From: Siderastrea radians
Lineage: Eukaryota; Cnidaria; Anthozoa; Scleractinia; Rhizangiidae
Direction of reading: 5' to 3'
DNA length: 64,000 nucleotides
NCBI GenBank assembly: GCA_964017195.1
Contig: OZ024896.1
Location: 2,167,987-2,231,986 of the forward strand
This document shows, piece after piece, positions 10,860 to 17,777 of the stretch (position 1 is the stretch's first letter; each line of letters begins with the position of its first letter). A program made the position numbers and the translations under genes. The notes under the pieces are model-generated. The model was not told the origin of the DNA. It did not search any database and was given only the letters and a program-made list of their open reading frames with translations.

Positions 10860-10987
10860 ATGATAATATGTTATACAATTTTATCGCATGACGACACGCT
10901 ATGCGACACGCTATGCGAGCGTTTTTATATATGATAACCCTAATTTTTCCAAACAAAATACGAAATTTTATGTAAACAAATGATATA
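10860..10987. promoter_or_regulatory. Divergent promoter region with GC-rich 12-bp repeat
   Basis: This region separates the minus-strand ATPase and plus-strand PPxY gene. It holds two direct copies of GACACGCTATGC (near 10892-10915) followed by GAGCG, a striking GC island in AT-rich DNA. Late-like start motifs face outwards (TATAACATATTATCATATG to the left, TGTAAACAAATGATATAATG to the right). The same region is conserved at 32223-32350. It could be a regulator or replication-factor site. Confidence 0.5.
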
Positions 10988-11986
10988 ATGAGTTTACTCA
11001 AATGGAAAGAAATAGCTGAGAAACGATCCGAGCTTGGTAAAAAGATAAACACAGTAAGAGAGACAATAAAACAAAAAACGATATCTGATCAAATGGGTGA
11101 AGTAGAGGCAGAGAAACTTTTCAAACCTATAACATCTGAGTTAAAGGAACTCACATTACCTAAAATGCCATTGAGAAGATTACCAAAGAAAAAGCAACCT
11201 GTTCCAGATTATGGAATAGCTATTGATGATGAAGTGCCTGATTATGGATTGGATGATTTGTTTGATCAACCTGTTTTACCTGAAAATGACAAACAATTGG
11301 TTCCAAAACCTCCAAGTTATGAAGATGTTCTTAAGGATTTAGCATCAGGTGAAAAACAAATGTACATAGATCCAGAATTTATGTATGAACCTGAAGATCT
11401 TCCACCTGAATACGAAGAAGAAGAAGAAGGACCAGATTACGAAATTCTTGAAGAGGATAGAATAAATCAAGCTTTAGATGAACTTCAAATTCCTAACTAT
11501 GATGATATTGAATTACAACTTCAACAAGAAGATATGAATGACAAAAAGAGGAAATCTTATCTTACCAAGACCCTGAAGATAGCTAAAGAGAAACGACATC
11601 AACTAAATGGTTATTGGAGTGATATCACTAAAAAATTAAATAGTGGTTCAATCACTGAAGCTGAGGCTCAATATCGAAGAAAAATTATTCAAGATACAAG
11701 AAAGGTTCTAAATGATTATATCAATTACAACAATCAAAAACTGAAAAATATTAAAGGGTCTGGTTTGAAGAAAAAAACAAAAAAAGGTGGACAGGTAATG
11801 TTTTTCAATAATCCAACAGAAATGATGAAAAAACTTGAACTGATTATCGGATCAAAGGTTGCTGGTAATAATAGCATAGAGCTAAGAAACACAGGTGTCG
11901 CTCTTCTCGACATCTTGTTGAGAAACTCTATTTTGAACAGGCCACAATATAACAAAATATACAAAAACTATTTTAGTCTAAACTAA
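10988..11986 (+). CDS. Acidic virion-associated protein with two PPxY motifs
   Basis: A 332-residue protein. The N terminus (1-70) is basic and helical. The middle is acidic and proline-rich, with PPSY at 108-111 and PPEY at 139-142, plus repeated PDYG (73-76, 84-87) and a Glu run. The C terminus (240-332) holds a GSGLKKKTKKGG hinge and a compact helical domain. PPxY motifs bind WW-domain ubiquitin ligases of the NEDD4 family, and adenovirus protein VI has one. A virion or exit/entry role is therefore plausible but inferred. It opens the plus-strand structural block, and its stop overlaps the start motif of the penton-like gene. I do not recognise the family by name. Confidence 0.6.
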   Translation: MSLLKWKEIAEKRSELGKKINTVRETIKQKTISDQMGEVEAEKLFKPITSELKELTLPKMPLRRLPKKKQPVPDYGIAIDDEVPDYGLDDLFDQPVLPENDKQLVPKPPSYEDVLKDLASGEKQMYIDPEFMYEPEDLPPEYEEEEEGPDYEILEEDRINQALDELQIPNYDDIELQLQQEDMNDKKRKSYLTKTLKIAKEKRHQLNGYWSDITKKLNSGSITEAEAQYRRKIIQDTRKVLNDYINYNNQKLKNIKGSGLKKKTKKGGQVMFFNNPTEMMKKLELIIGSKVAGNNSIELRNTGVALLDILLRNSILNRPQYNKIYKNYFSLN

Positions 11987-11994
11987 TCATATAA

Positions 11995-12756
11995 ATGAAT
12001 AGACAACTTGTATTATCCAGTCATATCGTCAAAGGTATAAGTAGTAATAAACCATCAGATTTCACAATCAAATACAGTAATCCGATAATACTGGATTCAA
12101 ACAGACAATATGAAATCGGCCTAGATCGAATCATTTCGATGTCATTCACTTGGTTTAATGTGACAAGGGAACTTGATAATCAGAAAATCAGATATTCAAC
12201 AGATAGTGGTACTAATTGGACGGAAATTATATTCAACCCTGGGGTATGGAATTACATTGATTTTGACAATTTAATCAAAGAAAAAACAAAAACAGGGACC
12301 TCATCAAACCCTCAATATCCAATCACTCTGGAGTTTAACGATACTGTATTCAGGACAATAATAACACTAGCCTCAAATTACAGATTAGATCTTACTCAAA
12401 GTAATTTTAATGATCTTATTGGTTTCAATAAAAAGATTCTAACAAGTAGTGTAAATGTTGGAGATTACATTCCTAATCTCTCACAAGACAGAGAAATATT
12501 GAATGTTCATTGTGATTTGATAAGTGACAGTCTTGTCGATGGTGAAGAGTCAGATATTATATATAGTTTCAGTACCTCAACTCTCACCCCGAGTTATAGT
12601 TTCACACAAGACCCTCGACGAGTACAGTACAACCCGTGTAATAAAAATACGATTAATAAAATTCGGATTTATATCACCGACGGTAAACGAAGAATCATAG
12701 ATCTTAATCATAGTGACACTTCATTCAGTTTGATTTTAAGAGAGAAGAGAGATTAA
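11995..12756 (+). CDS. Penton-like minor capsid protein
   Basis: A 253-residue, beta-rich protein, nearly identical in Polinton 2. The ending (ITDGKRRIIDLNHSDTSFSLIL) has the form I associate with Polinton penton/minor capsid proteins, a single jelly-roll protein occupying vertices. It sits between the PPxY gene and a basic peptide gene, just upstream of the major capsid gene, as expected. The ATG is embedded in GTCTAAACTAATCATATAAATG, a late-class motif. Identification is by order and general sequence character rather than a catalytic motif. Confidence 0.7.
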   Translation: MNRQLVLSSHIVKGISSNKPSDFTIKYSNPIILDSNRQYEIGLDRIISMSFTWFNVTRELDNQKIRYSTDSGTNWTEIIFNPGVWNYIDFDNLIKEKTKTGTSSNPQYPITLEFNDTVFRTIITLASNYRLDLTQSNFNDLIGFNKKILTSSVNVGDYIPNLSQDREILNVHCDLISDSLVDGEESDIIYSFSTSTLTPSYSFTQDPRRVQYNPCNKNTINKIRIYITDGKRRIIDLNHSDTSFSLILREKRD

Positions 12757-12774
12757 TCTAACTAATAGTTATAT

Positions 12775-13125
12775 ATGTCGTCGTATGAATACAAGCGAAT
12801 TTATCACCCGAAACTAGGTCGTCTTGTGTATAAGCATAAAGGATCTGGGATTATTGTTGATAACATATTCAAACCAGTTGGAAGGGTGTTAAGTAAAGTT
12901 CCAGAAATGGTTTTAAAACCTTTTGCCAAAAAAGCGCTTGAATCTGGTATTTCACATGCTGGAGACAAACTGGGAAAAAAAGCAGCTGAAAAAAGCGGAG
13001 AGCTTATTATGAGAAAATTACATGGTTCAACTAAACAATCAATGAAACCAACCAAACCTACTAAACCAAAACAAGAAGACTACAACATGATTCTGAATAG
13101 ACTTATATCTGGTACTGGTTATTAA
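12775..13125 (+). CDS. Small basic virion peptide (core or membrane-active candidate)
   Basis: A 116-residue, lysine-rich protein. After an N-terminal YHPKLGR segment it has a GSGII linker and a long amphipathic helix (about 27-85, with FKPVGRVLSKVPEMVLKPF and a KKAAEKSGE stretch), then a T-K-P-rich tail. Size, charge and position between penton and capsid recall the adenovirus core/protein VI type. The function is inferred only. A late-class motif AATCTAAC at 12755-12762 precedes it. Polinton 2 encodes a 122-residue version with a six-residue insertion before the TKP tail. Confidence 0.5.
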   Translation: MSSYEYKRIYHPKLGRLVYKHKGSGIIVDNIFKPVGRVLSKVPEMVLKPFAKKALESGISHAGDKLGKKAAEKSGELIMRKLHGSTKQSMKPTKPTKPKQEDYNMILNRLISGTGY

Positions 13126-13137
13126 AAAGTGAATTTT

Positions 13138-13159
13138 ATCTAAACTACTCATATAAATG
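13138..13159 (+). promoter_or_regulatory. Late-class start motif of the major capsid gene
   Basis: ATCTAAAC (13138-13145) is followed by ATATAAATG (13151-13159), whose last three bases are the start codon. Equivalent boxes precede the fibre (minus strand, 10210-10217), penton-like (11976), basic peptide (12755), GG-rich protein (14505) and zinc-ribbon peptide (15816) genes, and the same set is kept in Polinton 2. The TAAATG core resembles poxvirus late promoters. An orphan copy at 17616-17622 no longer precedes a gene. Confidence 0.6.
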
Positions 13160-14446
13160 AGTTTCAGAACAAATGAAAATCTACAACGATATGAATACGT
13201 TCGTTTCCATTTGGATAATGTCATTGAGCAACCTGCTAACAATCAAAGCCAGAAAAAGACAGGTTACAGATTCACAATCAACGATAGGTCGACTATGTTC
13301 GATTTTTTTAATGGGTATTTCGAAGTAACTAAAGAGCTTCAAAAAAGGGCAGATGGTGCTGGATATGCTCAAGCGGATTGCATCACTATGATAAACGGAT
13401 CTCACAGTCTAATCAGACATATGGTTATCAAATCTTCAGGCAAAATTGTGTATGAGAGTGATAATTTGCATCGAATAACGAATGTCAAAAATCTCCTTGA
13501 ATACAGTGATGATTATAGCAGATCCGTTGGAAAGAATTCGTTCTGGTATCTTGATACTGACGGAACTACAGCAAATACAAACACAGGTTTTGAGGCCCGT
13601 CGTATTTTAACCCAAGCAGCACAAAACAACGGTGGTGGGGGAGCTAAAAGTATTAATGAGATGCTTCCCTTAAACAGATACAGCTTTTTTCAAGAATTAG
13701 AAAGAAAAATGTTGCCTCCGATGCAGCTCACAATTGAACTAACCCTGAACGACGATGATGAATTGATTCACAAAGCAGTAGCAGCAGACCCTGGTCGTGT
13801 TGTAGTAAAGAGATTGCATCTTTGGCTCCCAAGATTAATCCCAAAAGACAGCATGTATAGTAATTTCGTTTCAGAGTTTCTCAAACCAACAACCTGGACA
13901 TATATGAGAGATCTCTACAATCAGTCAGCAAATACCAGAGCTATTCAGAATATGTTTCAAATCAGTCCAGCTATCGATGACGTTAAACATGTTTTTATAT
14001 ATCTCCAGAGGACAGACGGACCAAATAATAATGAAACCGAGAGAAGTCCGTATTTGTTTGACACTTTCAAGTTGAATGCTGCTGACGCTAATAGCTCTCT
14101 ATCAAGCTGTAGGCTTGAATACGGGAATTACGTTTTTTACCCAGAGTTGGAATATGATAGTGACTCTAAAATACGGATATTTAATGATCTCATGTCATAT
14201 GCATTTCGTAAGAACGATTACAATTCAGGAACACAGCTTAATGTATCCAATTTCACTAGTTTGTATGGATTATTGTATTTCGATTTGTCATATCAGAAAG
14301 AGGTAGTGACGAGAGATCCTAAACAGTTGATTCTCCATTATCGTCTCAATGTAGCCCCGGCAGCAAACGTCCGAGCTCATAGCATCGTATTTTACGAGAG
14401 TGAGGTTGTAGTAAAGACAGTTGGAAACGAATTGATGATAGTTTAA
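13157..14446 (+). CDS. Major capsid protein (double jelly-roll type)
   Basis: A 429-residue protein of the Polinton/adintovirus hexon-like class. Features include FDFFNGYFEV near residue 53, INGSHSLIRHMVIKSSG around 77-93, a conserved central NRYSFFQELERKMLPPMQL segment, and the terminal SIVFYESEVV strand. Such proteins trimerise to form the icosahedral shell. The gene lies between the basic peptide and GG-rich minor protein and has the strongest late-class motif. The protein is highly conserved with Polinton 2; most differences are conservative, suggesting selection on the capsid. Confidence 0.88.
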   Translation: MSFRTNENLQRYEYVRFHLDNVIEQPANNQSQKKTGYRFTINDRSTMFDFFNGYFEVTKELQKRADGAGYAQADCITMINGSHSLIRHMVIKSSGKIVYESDNLHRITNVKNLLEYSDDYSRSVGKNSFWYLDTDGTTANTNTGFEARRILTQAAQNNGGGGAKSINEMLPLNRYSFFQELERKMLPPMQLTIELTLNDDDELIHKAVAADPGRVVVKRLHLWLPRLIPKDSMYSNFVSEFLKPTTWTYMRDLYNQSANTRAIQNMFQISPAIDDVKHVFIYLQRTDGPNNNETERSPYLFDTFKLNAADANSSLSSCRLEYGNYVFYPELEYDSDSKIRIFNDLMSYAFRKNDYNSGTQLNVSNFTSLYGLLYFDLSYQKEVVTRDPKQLILHYRLNVAPAANVRAHSIVFYESEVVVKTVGNELMIV

Positions 14447-14520
14447 ATAAATAAGTTTTACATCGATGAAAATTTAAATGAATATGTTTTTCAAAAGAGA
14501 ATTTATCTAACATATATTAT

Positions 14521-15363
14521 ATGACACAACTATACGAAATTAAAGTTAGTTTATCACCAAACCAGAAAAATAATCTTAGTAACGCGTATCATAAAAGAGA
14601 AACAATAGTTCTAAGGCTCACGAAGGACTCTCTATCTGGGAATGACACTCTATACGTACCTCAGAATATAGTTAAGCGATTGGAAAAAAATAGAAAATTG
14701 AAAAAGGGAATGGACATTAAACTTTCTAAAACAAACATTCGAAAGCAATTAGGTGGATCTCTTCTGTCTACAGTTCTGACGCTTGGAAGAACTTTTGGTC
14801 CAACGATTGCTAAGACTCTTGGATTGTCGGCTTTAGCTGGAGCAGCTAGTGAAGGAGCATCTCAGATTGTTAAGAAGATATCCGGAAAAGGTGTTCAAAC
14901 CGGTGGGTTTCTCATACCACAAAATAAAATCGATCAGTTGATAGCATATAAACATCTTTTGACAACCAAACAAAAGAAGGATATATTAAACGCTCTACAA
15001 ACAGGCTCTGGTGTTCATATAAAACCGACTAAAGTACAAACAGGTGGTTTCTTAGGTACTCTTCTTGCATCAATTGGGGTTCCTTTAGCTATTGAGGCAA
15101 TAAAGAAGATGACTGGTAAAGGTGCCCCTCAGATGGGACACCCCAAACAAAGACCACCCAGATCTATATCACAACTAACCAATGATAATCAGGATGGTGG
15201 TTTGTTAATGCCAATGTATAGAACTCCACCTTTTTATGGAAATTGGCCGAACGGTACAATCGGTATGGGGACTAAAAAAAAAGCTCAGAAAAAGGGCAAC
15301 GGTCTACTATTGGGCAAGAACTCACCATTCAAAAACGTCCCTCTTCTAAACATTCTATTGTAA
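14521..15363 (+). CDS. GG-rich minor virion protein, probable protease substrate
   Basis: A 280-residue basic protein. The N-terminal domain (1-75) is followed by hydrophobic, glycine-rich segments (LGGSLLSTVLTLGRTF and FLGTLLASIGVPLAI). VQTGGFL occurs twice, with further GG pairs, resembling adenain-type cleavage sites. The end (GLLLGKNSPFKNVPLLNILL) is strongly conserved in Polinton 2. The pattern fits a membrane-interacting, cleaved minor capsid protein. Its last 88 bases overlap the protease frame in -1, and a run of nine A (15274-15282, read as AAA AAA AAA) lies exactly where the -1 frame opens. Late-class motif ATCTAAC at 14505. Confidence 0.6.
   Translation: MTQLYEIKVSLSPNQKNNLSNAYHKRETIVLRLTKDSLSGNDTLYVPQNIVKRLEKNRKLKKGMDIKLSKTNIRKQLGGSLLSTVLTLGRTFGPTIAKTLGLSALAGAASEGASQIVKKISGKGVQTGGFLIPQNKIDQLIAYKHLLTTKQKKDILNALQTGSGVHIKPTKVQTGGFLGTLLASIGVPLAIEAIKKMTGKGAPQMGHPKQRPPRSISQLTNDNQDGGLLMPMYRTPPFYGNWPNGTIGMGTKKKAQKKGNGLLLGKNSPFKNVPLLNILL
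15276..15282 (+). promoter_or_regulatory. Candidate -1 frameshift site before the protease (A_AAA_AAA)
   Basis: The GG-rich frame reads ACT AAA AAA AAA GCT. The -1 frame has its last stop (TAA, 15273-15275) overlapping the start of this run and then stays open through the whole protease. In Polinton 2 the tract is duplicated (41121-41129 and 41136-41144). Homopolymer slippage in RNA polymerase could do the same job as ribosomal slippage. Confidence 0.4.
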
Positions 15364-15821
15364 AACCGAAATTCCATAAGAATGTCCCATTAAGCAATTA
15401 TGATTTAATAAAATGGTGTAAATATCTGAATATCCCAATCAAAGATGTTCTGTCTCGAGATGAAAATGTTCCTCACAATCATAGACAGGCTCTATTCATT
15501 TACAATCTTGAACCGAGTTATATGTCAGGGAGCCATTGGGTTGCTACATATGTAAAGGATGACGTCATTAATTACTTTGATAGCTTTGGTTTGCCTCCCT
15601 TCCAAGAAATGGTCAATCATGCGAGAAAAAAGAATTTAACATTGCTTCATCAGAACAATCAAATACAAAATTTACTAACGACAACATGTGGATATTTCTG
15701 TCTGTACTTTTTGAATGAGATGAATAAGGACAAATCATATTTTGATCTGTTGGAAGTTTTCGACATATATGATACGACGAATAATGAGAAATTCTTAGAA
15801 CAGTATTTCAAAAATATCTAA
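15276..15821 (+). CDS. Adenain-like cysteine protease (no own ATG before the conserved region)
   Basis: The open frame has 181 codons plus stop. Family features are LSNYDLIKW near the beginning, the catalytic His in GSHWVATYV (15529 region), the acidic residue in NYFDSFG, and the Gln/Cys pair with TTCGYFCLYFLNEM at the active-site cysteine. This family matures capsids in adenoviruses and Polintons. The first in-frame ATG (15522) immediately precedes the catalytic His and would delete about 45 conserved residues, so it is not a credible start. The frame is -1 relative to the upstream gene in both copies. I infer expression as a frameshift fusion to the GG-rich protein; non-AUG initiation or splicing are alternatives. 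Confidence 0.75.
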   Translation, partial: KKSSEKGQRSTIGQELTIQKRPSSKHSIVKPKFHKNVPLSNYDLIKWCKYLNIPIKDVLSRDENVPHNHRQALFIYNLEPSYMSGSHWVATYVKDDVINYFDSFGLPPFQEMVNHARKKNLTLLHQNNQIQNLLTTTCGYFCLYFLNEMNKDKSYFDLLEVFDIYDTTNNEKFLEQYFKNI

Positions 15822-15832
15822 CTCATATATAT

Positions 15833-16018
15833 ATGTTATCATATTGCGTGAAACAAAAAAGGGTCACAGAATGTGTACCCGGGAGTGAACGATATGAAAA
15901 GGCTAAAAATGGGAGGCTTATGCTTAAATGTAAATGCTCTGAATGCGGAATAAATAAGACTAAATTCGTTAAACAGGTGGGAAACGGGCTGGCCCGTCGA
16001 AAGGGGCGGGCGTACTAG
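15833..16018 (+). CDS. Zinc-ribbon-like basic peptide, 0-frame partner of PLA2
   Basis: A 61-residue peptide starting at an ATG 12 bases after the protease stop and preceded by ATCTAACTCATATATATATG. It contains YCVKQKR, NGRLML and KCKCSECGINKTKF, which resemble the small DUF5679-type zinc ribbons of large DNA viruses, with one expected Cys replaced by Gln. The last third is Lys/Arg-rich (GNGLARRKGRAY). From memory, related cnidarian proteins have such a ribbon joined directly to a PLA2 domain in one chain. That supports reading this ORF and the next as two products of one gene separated by frameshifting. Confidence 0.6.
   Translation: MLSYCVKQKRVTECVPGSERYEKAKNGRLMLKCKCSECGINKTKFVKQVGNGLARRKGRAY
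15979..16011 (+). promoter_or_regulatory. Probable programmed -1 ribosomal frameshift signal (G_GGA_AAC + stem-loop)
   Basis: In the zinc-ribbon frame the codons run GTG GGA AAC, giving the canonical heptamer G_GGA_AAC at 15979-15985. A 6-nt spacer (15986-15991) follows. Then comes a GC-rich hairpin, with GCCCGTC (15992-15998) pairing with GGCGGGC (16005-16011) around a 6-base loop, one pair being U-G. The -1 frame opens at 15973 and continues through the whole PLA2 gene. Polinton 2 has the same heptamer (41841-41847), spacer length and stem, although flanking third positions differ. Retroviruses use this heptamer type. Confidence 0.75.
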
Positions 16019-16680
16019 ATACAGTAGCATCAACTGGTACTGATTTATTGATTCACCACGGTATTCCTTGGCTGGGAAAAAAGGCTGTTGAAATGGGAAG
16101 ATATTATGGATCAGAAGCCTTGAGAAACGCAAAACTGCAGAAAAAGGCTATCGATTATGCTCTGGATAAGTTGAATCCAATGATTCAAAATGTCGGAAGT
16201 CAAGCTCTTGATCAATTATCAACCAAAATCAGACCAAATAGAAAGTATAAAACCGACAGAAAGGATTTGGATGGTGCTGGTGTTGATGTACATAAACTAA
16301 TTGGGAAAATACCGAAACCAAAAGCTGGATGGACTCCTGGAAAGTATAAATACATGGGACCATACAACCCTCTCGATAAACAGTTAGAGTATGATAGGAA
16401 CACTGGAGAGGTCACCAAATGGCACGTACAACCTTACAATAAAGTAGATGAAATAGCAGCTCATCATGATATTTGTTATGATATGGGGAAAAACAAAGGT
16501 GAATGTGACAAGAAAATGGTTAAGTCATTGGATGAAATACCTTATGGACAGATGCCAAAATGGGGACAAACAGCACGATTTCTAATCAACACGAAGCAGA
16601 AACTAGGTCTCGGTGTAAAACAAAGGAAGACAAAAAACGGGAAAGGCCGTCGAGTGAAGAAAACTGGCAAAAAGAATTAG
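15985..16680 (+). CDS. Parvovirus-type phospholipase A2 domain protein (-1 frame of zinc-ribbon ORF)
   Basis: The domain is centred on the Ca-binding YMGPYNPLDK loop and the catalytic HHDICYDMGKN motif (His-Asp at 16465-16470), followed by KGECDKKMV. Secreted-type PLA2 domains in parvovirus capsids and related elements cut endosomal membrane phospholipids during entry. The basic tail (QRKTKNGKGRRVKKTGKKN) suits nucleic acid or virion binding. No in-frame ATG occurs until 16093, within the conserved helical region. The frame is instead entered from the zinc-ribbon ORF through the frameshift signal. The 3' end overlaps integrase in the next -1 frame. Confidence 0.75.
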   Translation, partial: RAGPSKGAGVLDTVASTGTDLLIHHGIPWLGKKAVEMGRYYGSEALRNAKLQKKAIDYALDKLNPMIQNVGSQALDQLSTKIRPNRKYKTDRKDLDGAGVDVHKLIGKIPKPKAGWTPGKYKYMGPYNPLDKQLEYDRNTGEVTKWHVQPYNKVDEIAAHHDICYDMGKNKGECDKKMVKSLDEIPYGQMPKWGQTARFLINTKQKLGLGVKQRKTKNGKGRRVKKTGKKN

Positions 16681-17597
16681 CTGATGAATTACATAAACCG
16701 ATAAAGCGTAACTTCACCCGGAGGCGTGTTATTGTAAATCATATTGACGAAATTTGGTGCTCTGATATTATTGAGATGCATCAGTTCAGTCGATGGAACG
16801 CTGGCTACAGATATCTTCTTATGGTTTTAGATGTATTCTCTAAGTACGGTTGGATTGTCCCATTAAAAGATAAAAAGGGTGAAACCGTTATGAATGCTTT
16901 TAAAACAATCCTTAAAGAAGGTAGAAAACCGGAATATTTATGGACAGACAAAGGCAAAGAGTATTACAACAAACATGTTAAGGAACTACTCGATAAGAAT
17001 AAAATAACCTTGTACTCAACTGAGAATGAAGAAAAGTCTTCAGTTTGTGAAAGATGGAACAGAACAATTAAAACCAAGATGTGGAAACAGTTTACTGTTC
17101 AAGGTAATACACAGTATTTAGATATGCTACCTGAAATATTGAAACAGTATAACAACACTAAACATAGCTCTATCAAAATGACGCCGACAGAAGCCAGTAA
17201 AAAGAAGAATGAAGGGACTGTTTACTTTAATCTGTATGGTAATTTGAAGCAAGTATCATCTAAACCTAAATTCAAAATAGGTGATAAGGTTAGAATAAGT
17301 AAGTATAAACGGAATGTGTTTGATAAGGGCTATACACCAAATTGGTCTGAGGAAGTTTTTACAGTTGATAAAATCCAATATACAAATCCAATAACTTACA
17401 AACTAAAGGATCTCAGAGGTGAAGACATTCAAGGGAGTTTTTATGAACCTGAATTATTAAAAGCAAAACAAGAGGTATTCAGAATTGATAAAGTCATTCG
17501 GAGGGATTATAAGAAGAAACAAGCTTTAGTTAAGTGGAAGGGATATAGTGATGAATTTAACAGTTGGATACCATTCAAGGACTTGAAGGATATATAA
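16560..17597 (+). CDS. Retroviral-type integrase with C-terminal chromodomain
   Basis: The catalytic core has D69 (WCSDIIEM), D130 (WTDKGKEYY) and E164 (SSVCERWNR), the DDE triad of Polinton integrases. The C terminus (about 290-345; FRIDKVIRRDYKKKQALVKWKGY...WIPF) is a chromodomain, which may steer integration to marked chromatin. Conservation with Polinton 2 starts only around ERPSSEE (about residue 27 from the ATG at 16560). The preceding residues are simply the alternate frame of PLA2, so the ATG at 16560 is doubtful. Expression as a -1 frameshift extension of PLA2 from 16638 is the alternative I favour slightly. It makes the 6-bp target duplications. Confidence 0.88.
   Translation: MGTNSTISNQHEAETRSRCKTKEDKKRERPSSEENWQKELADELHKPIKRNFTRRRVIVNHIDEIWCSDIIEMHQFSRWNAGYRYLLMVLDVFSKYGWIVPLKDKKGETVMNAFKTILKEGRKPEYLWTDKGKEYYNKHVKELLDKNKITLYSTENEEKSSVCERWNRTIKTKMWKQFTVQGNTQYLDMLPEILKQYNNTKHSSIKMTPTEASKKKNEGTVYFNLYGNLKQVSSKPKFKIGDKVRISKYKRNVFDKGYTPNWSEEVFTVDKIQYTNPITYKLKDLRGEDIQGSFYEPELLKAKQEVFRIDKVIRRDYKKKQALVKWKGYSDEFNSWIPFKDLKDI
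16632..16638 (+). promoter_or_regulatory. Candidate second -1 slippery site (A_AAA_AAC) before integrase
   Basis: PLA2 codons ACA AAA AAC create A_AAA_AAC, among the most efficient eukaryotic slippery heptamers. The -1 frame from here runs uninterrupted into integrase. I see only a weak stem downstream (GGCC/GGC), so support is weaker than at 15979. The heptamer is conserved at the corresponding place in Polinton 2. Confidence 0.5.
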
Positions 17598-17777
17598 AAT
17601 GTTTTAAAGATAATTATCTAACATATATTATATCAATCGATACAGTATATGCTGTTATTGCTGCTAATGGTAGCCAAAAATATCATTGTTTCTGGCTATC
17701 ATCTGTTGTGGTGAATGACACTTAAGGAACATATACAAACACTTATAAAGAGATATTATTATATATAATTACAAGAT
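17598..17777. terminator. Hairpin after integrase plus scar of a deleted small gene
   Basis: GTAGCCAAAAATA...TGGCTATC (17670-17700) forms a hairpin also present, nearly perfect, at 43533-43563. It is a candidate transcript 3' end signal. Directly after the hairpin, the bases TATCATCTGTTGTGGTGA equal the last codons of the 98-residue gene found in Polinton 2 at 43585-43881. That gene has been removed here between copies of TATCA. An orphan late-class box (17616-17622) remains. Confidence 0.5.

Noticed and set aside
10828..11052. Minus-strand 74-residue frame across the divergent promoter
   Set aside because: Overlaps two well-supported genes antisense and spans their shared promoter; present in both elements only because the sequence is conserved.
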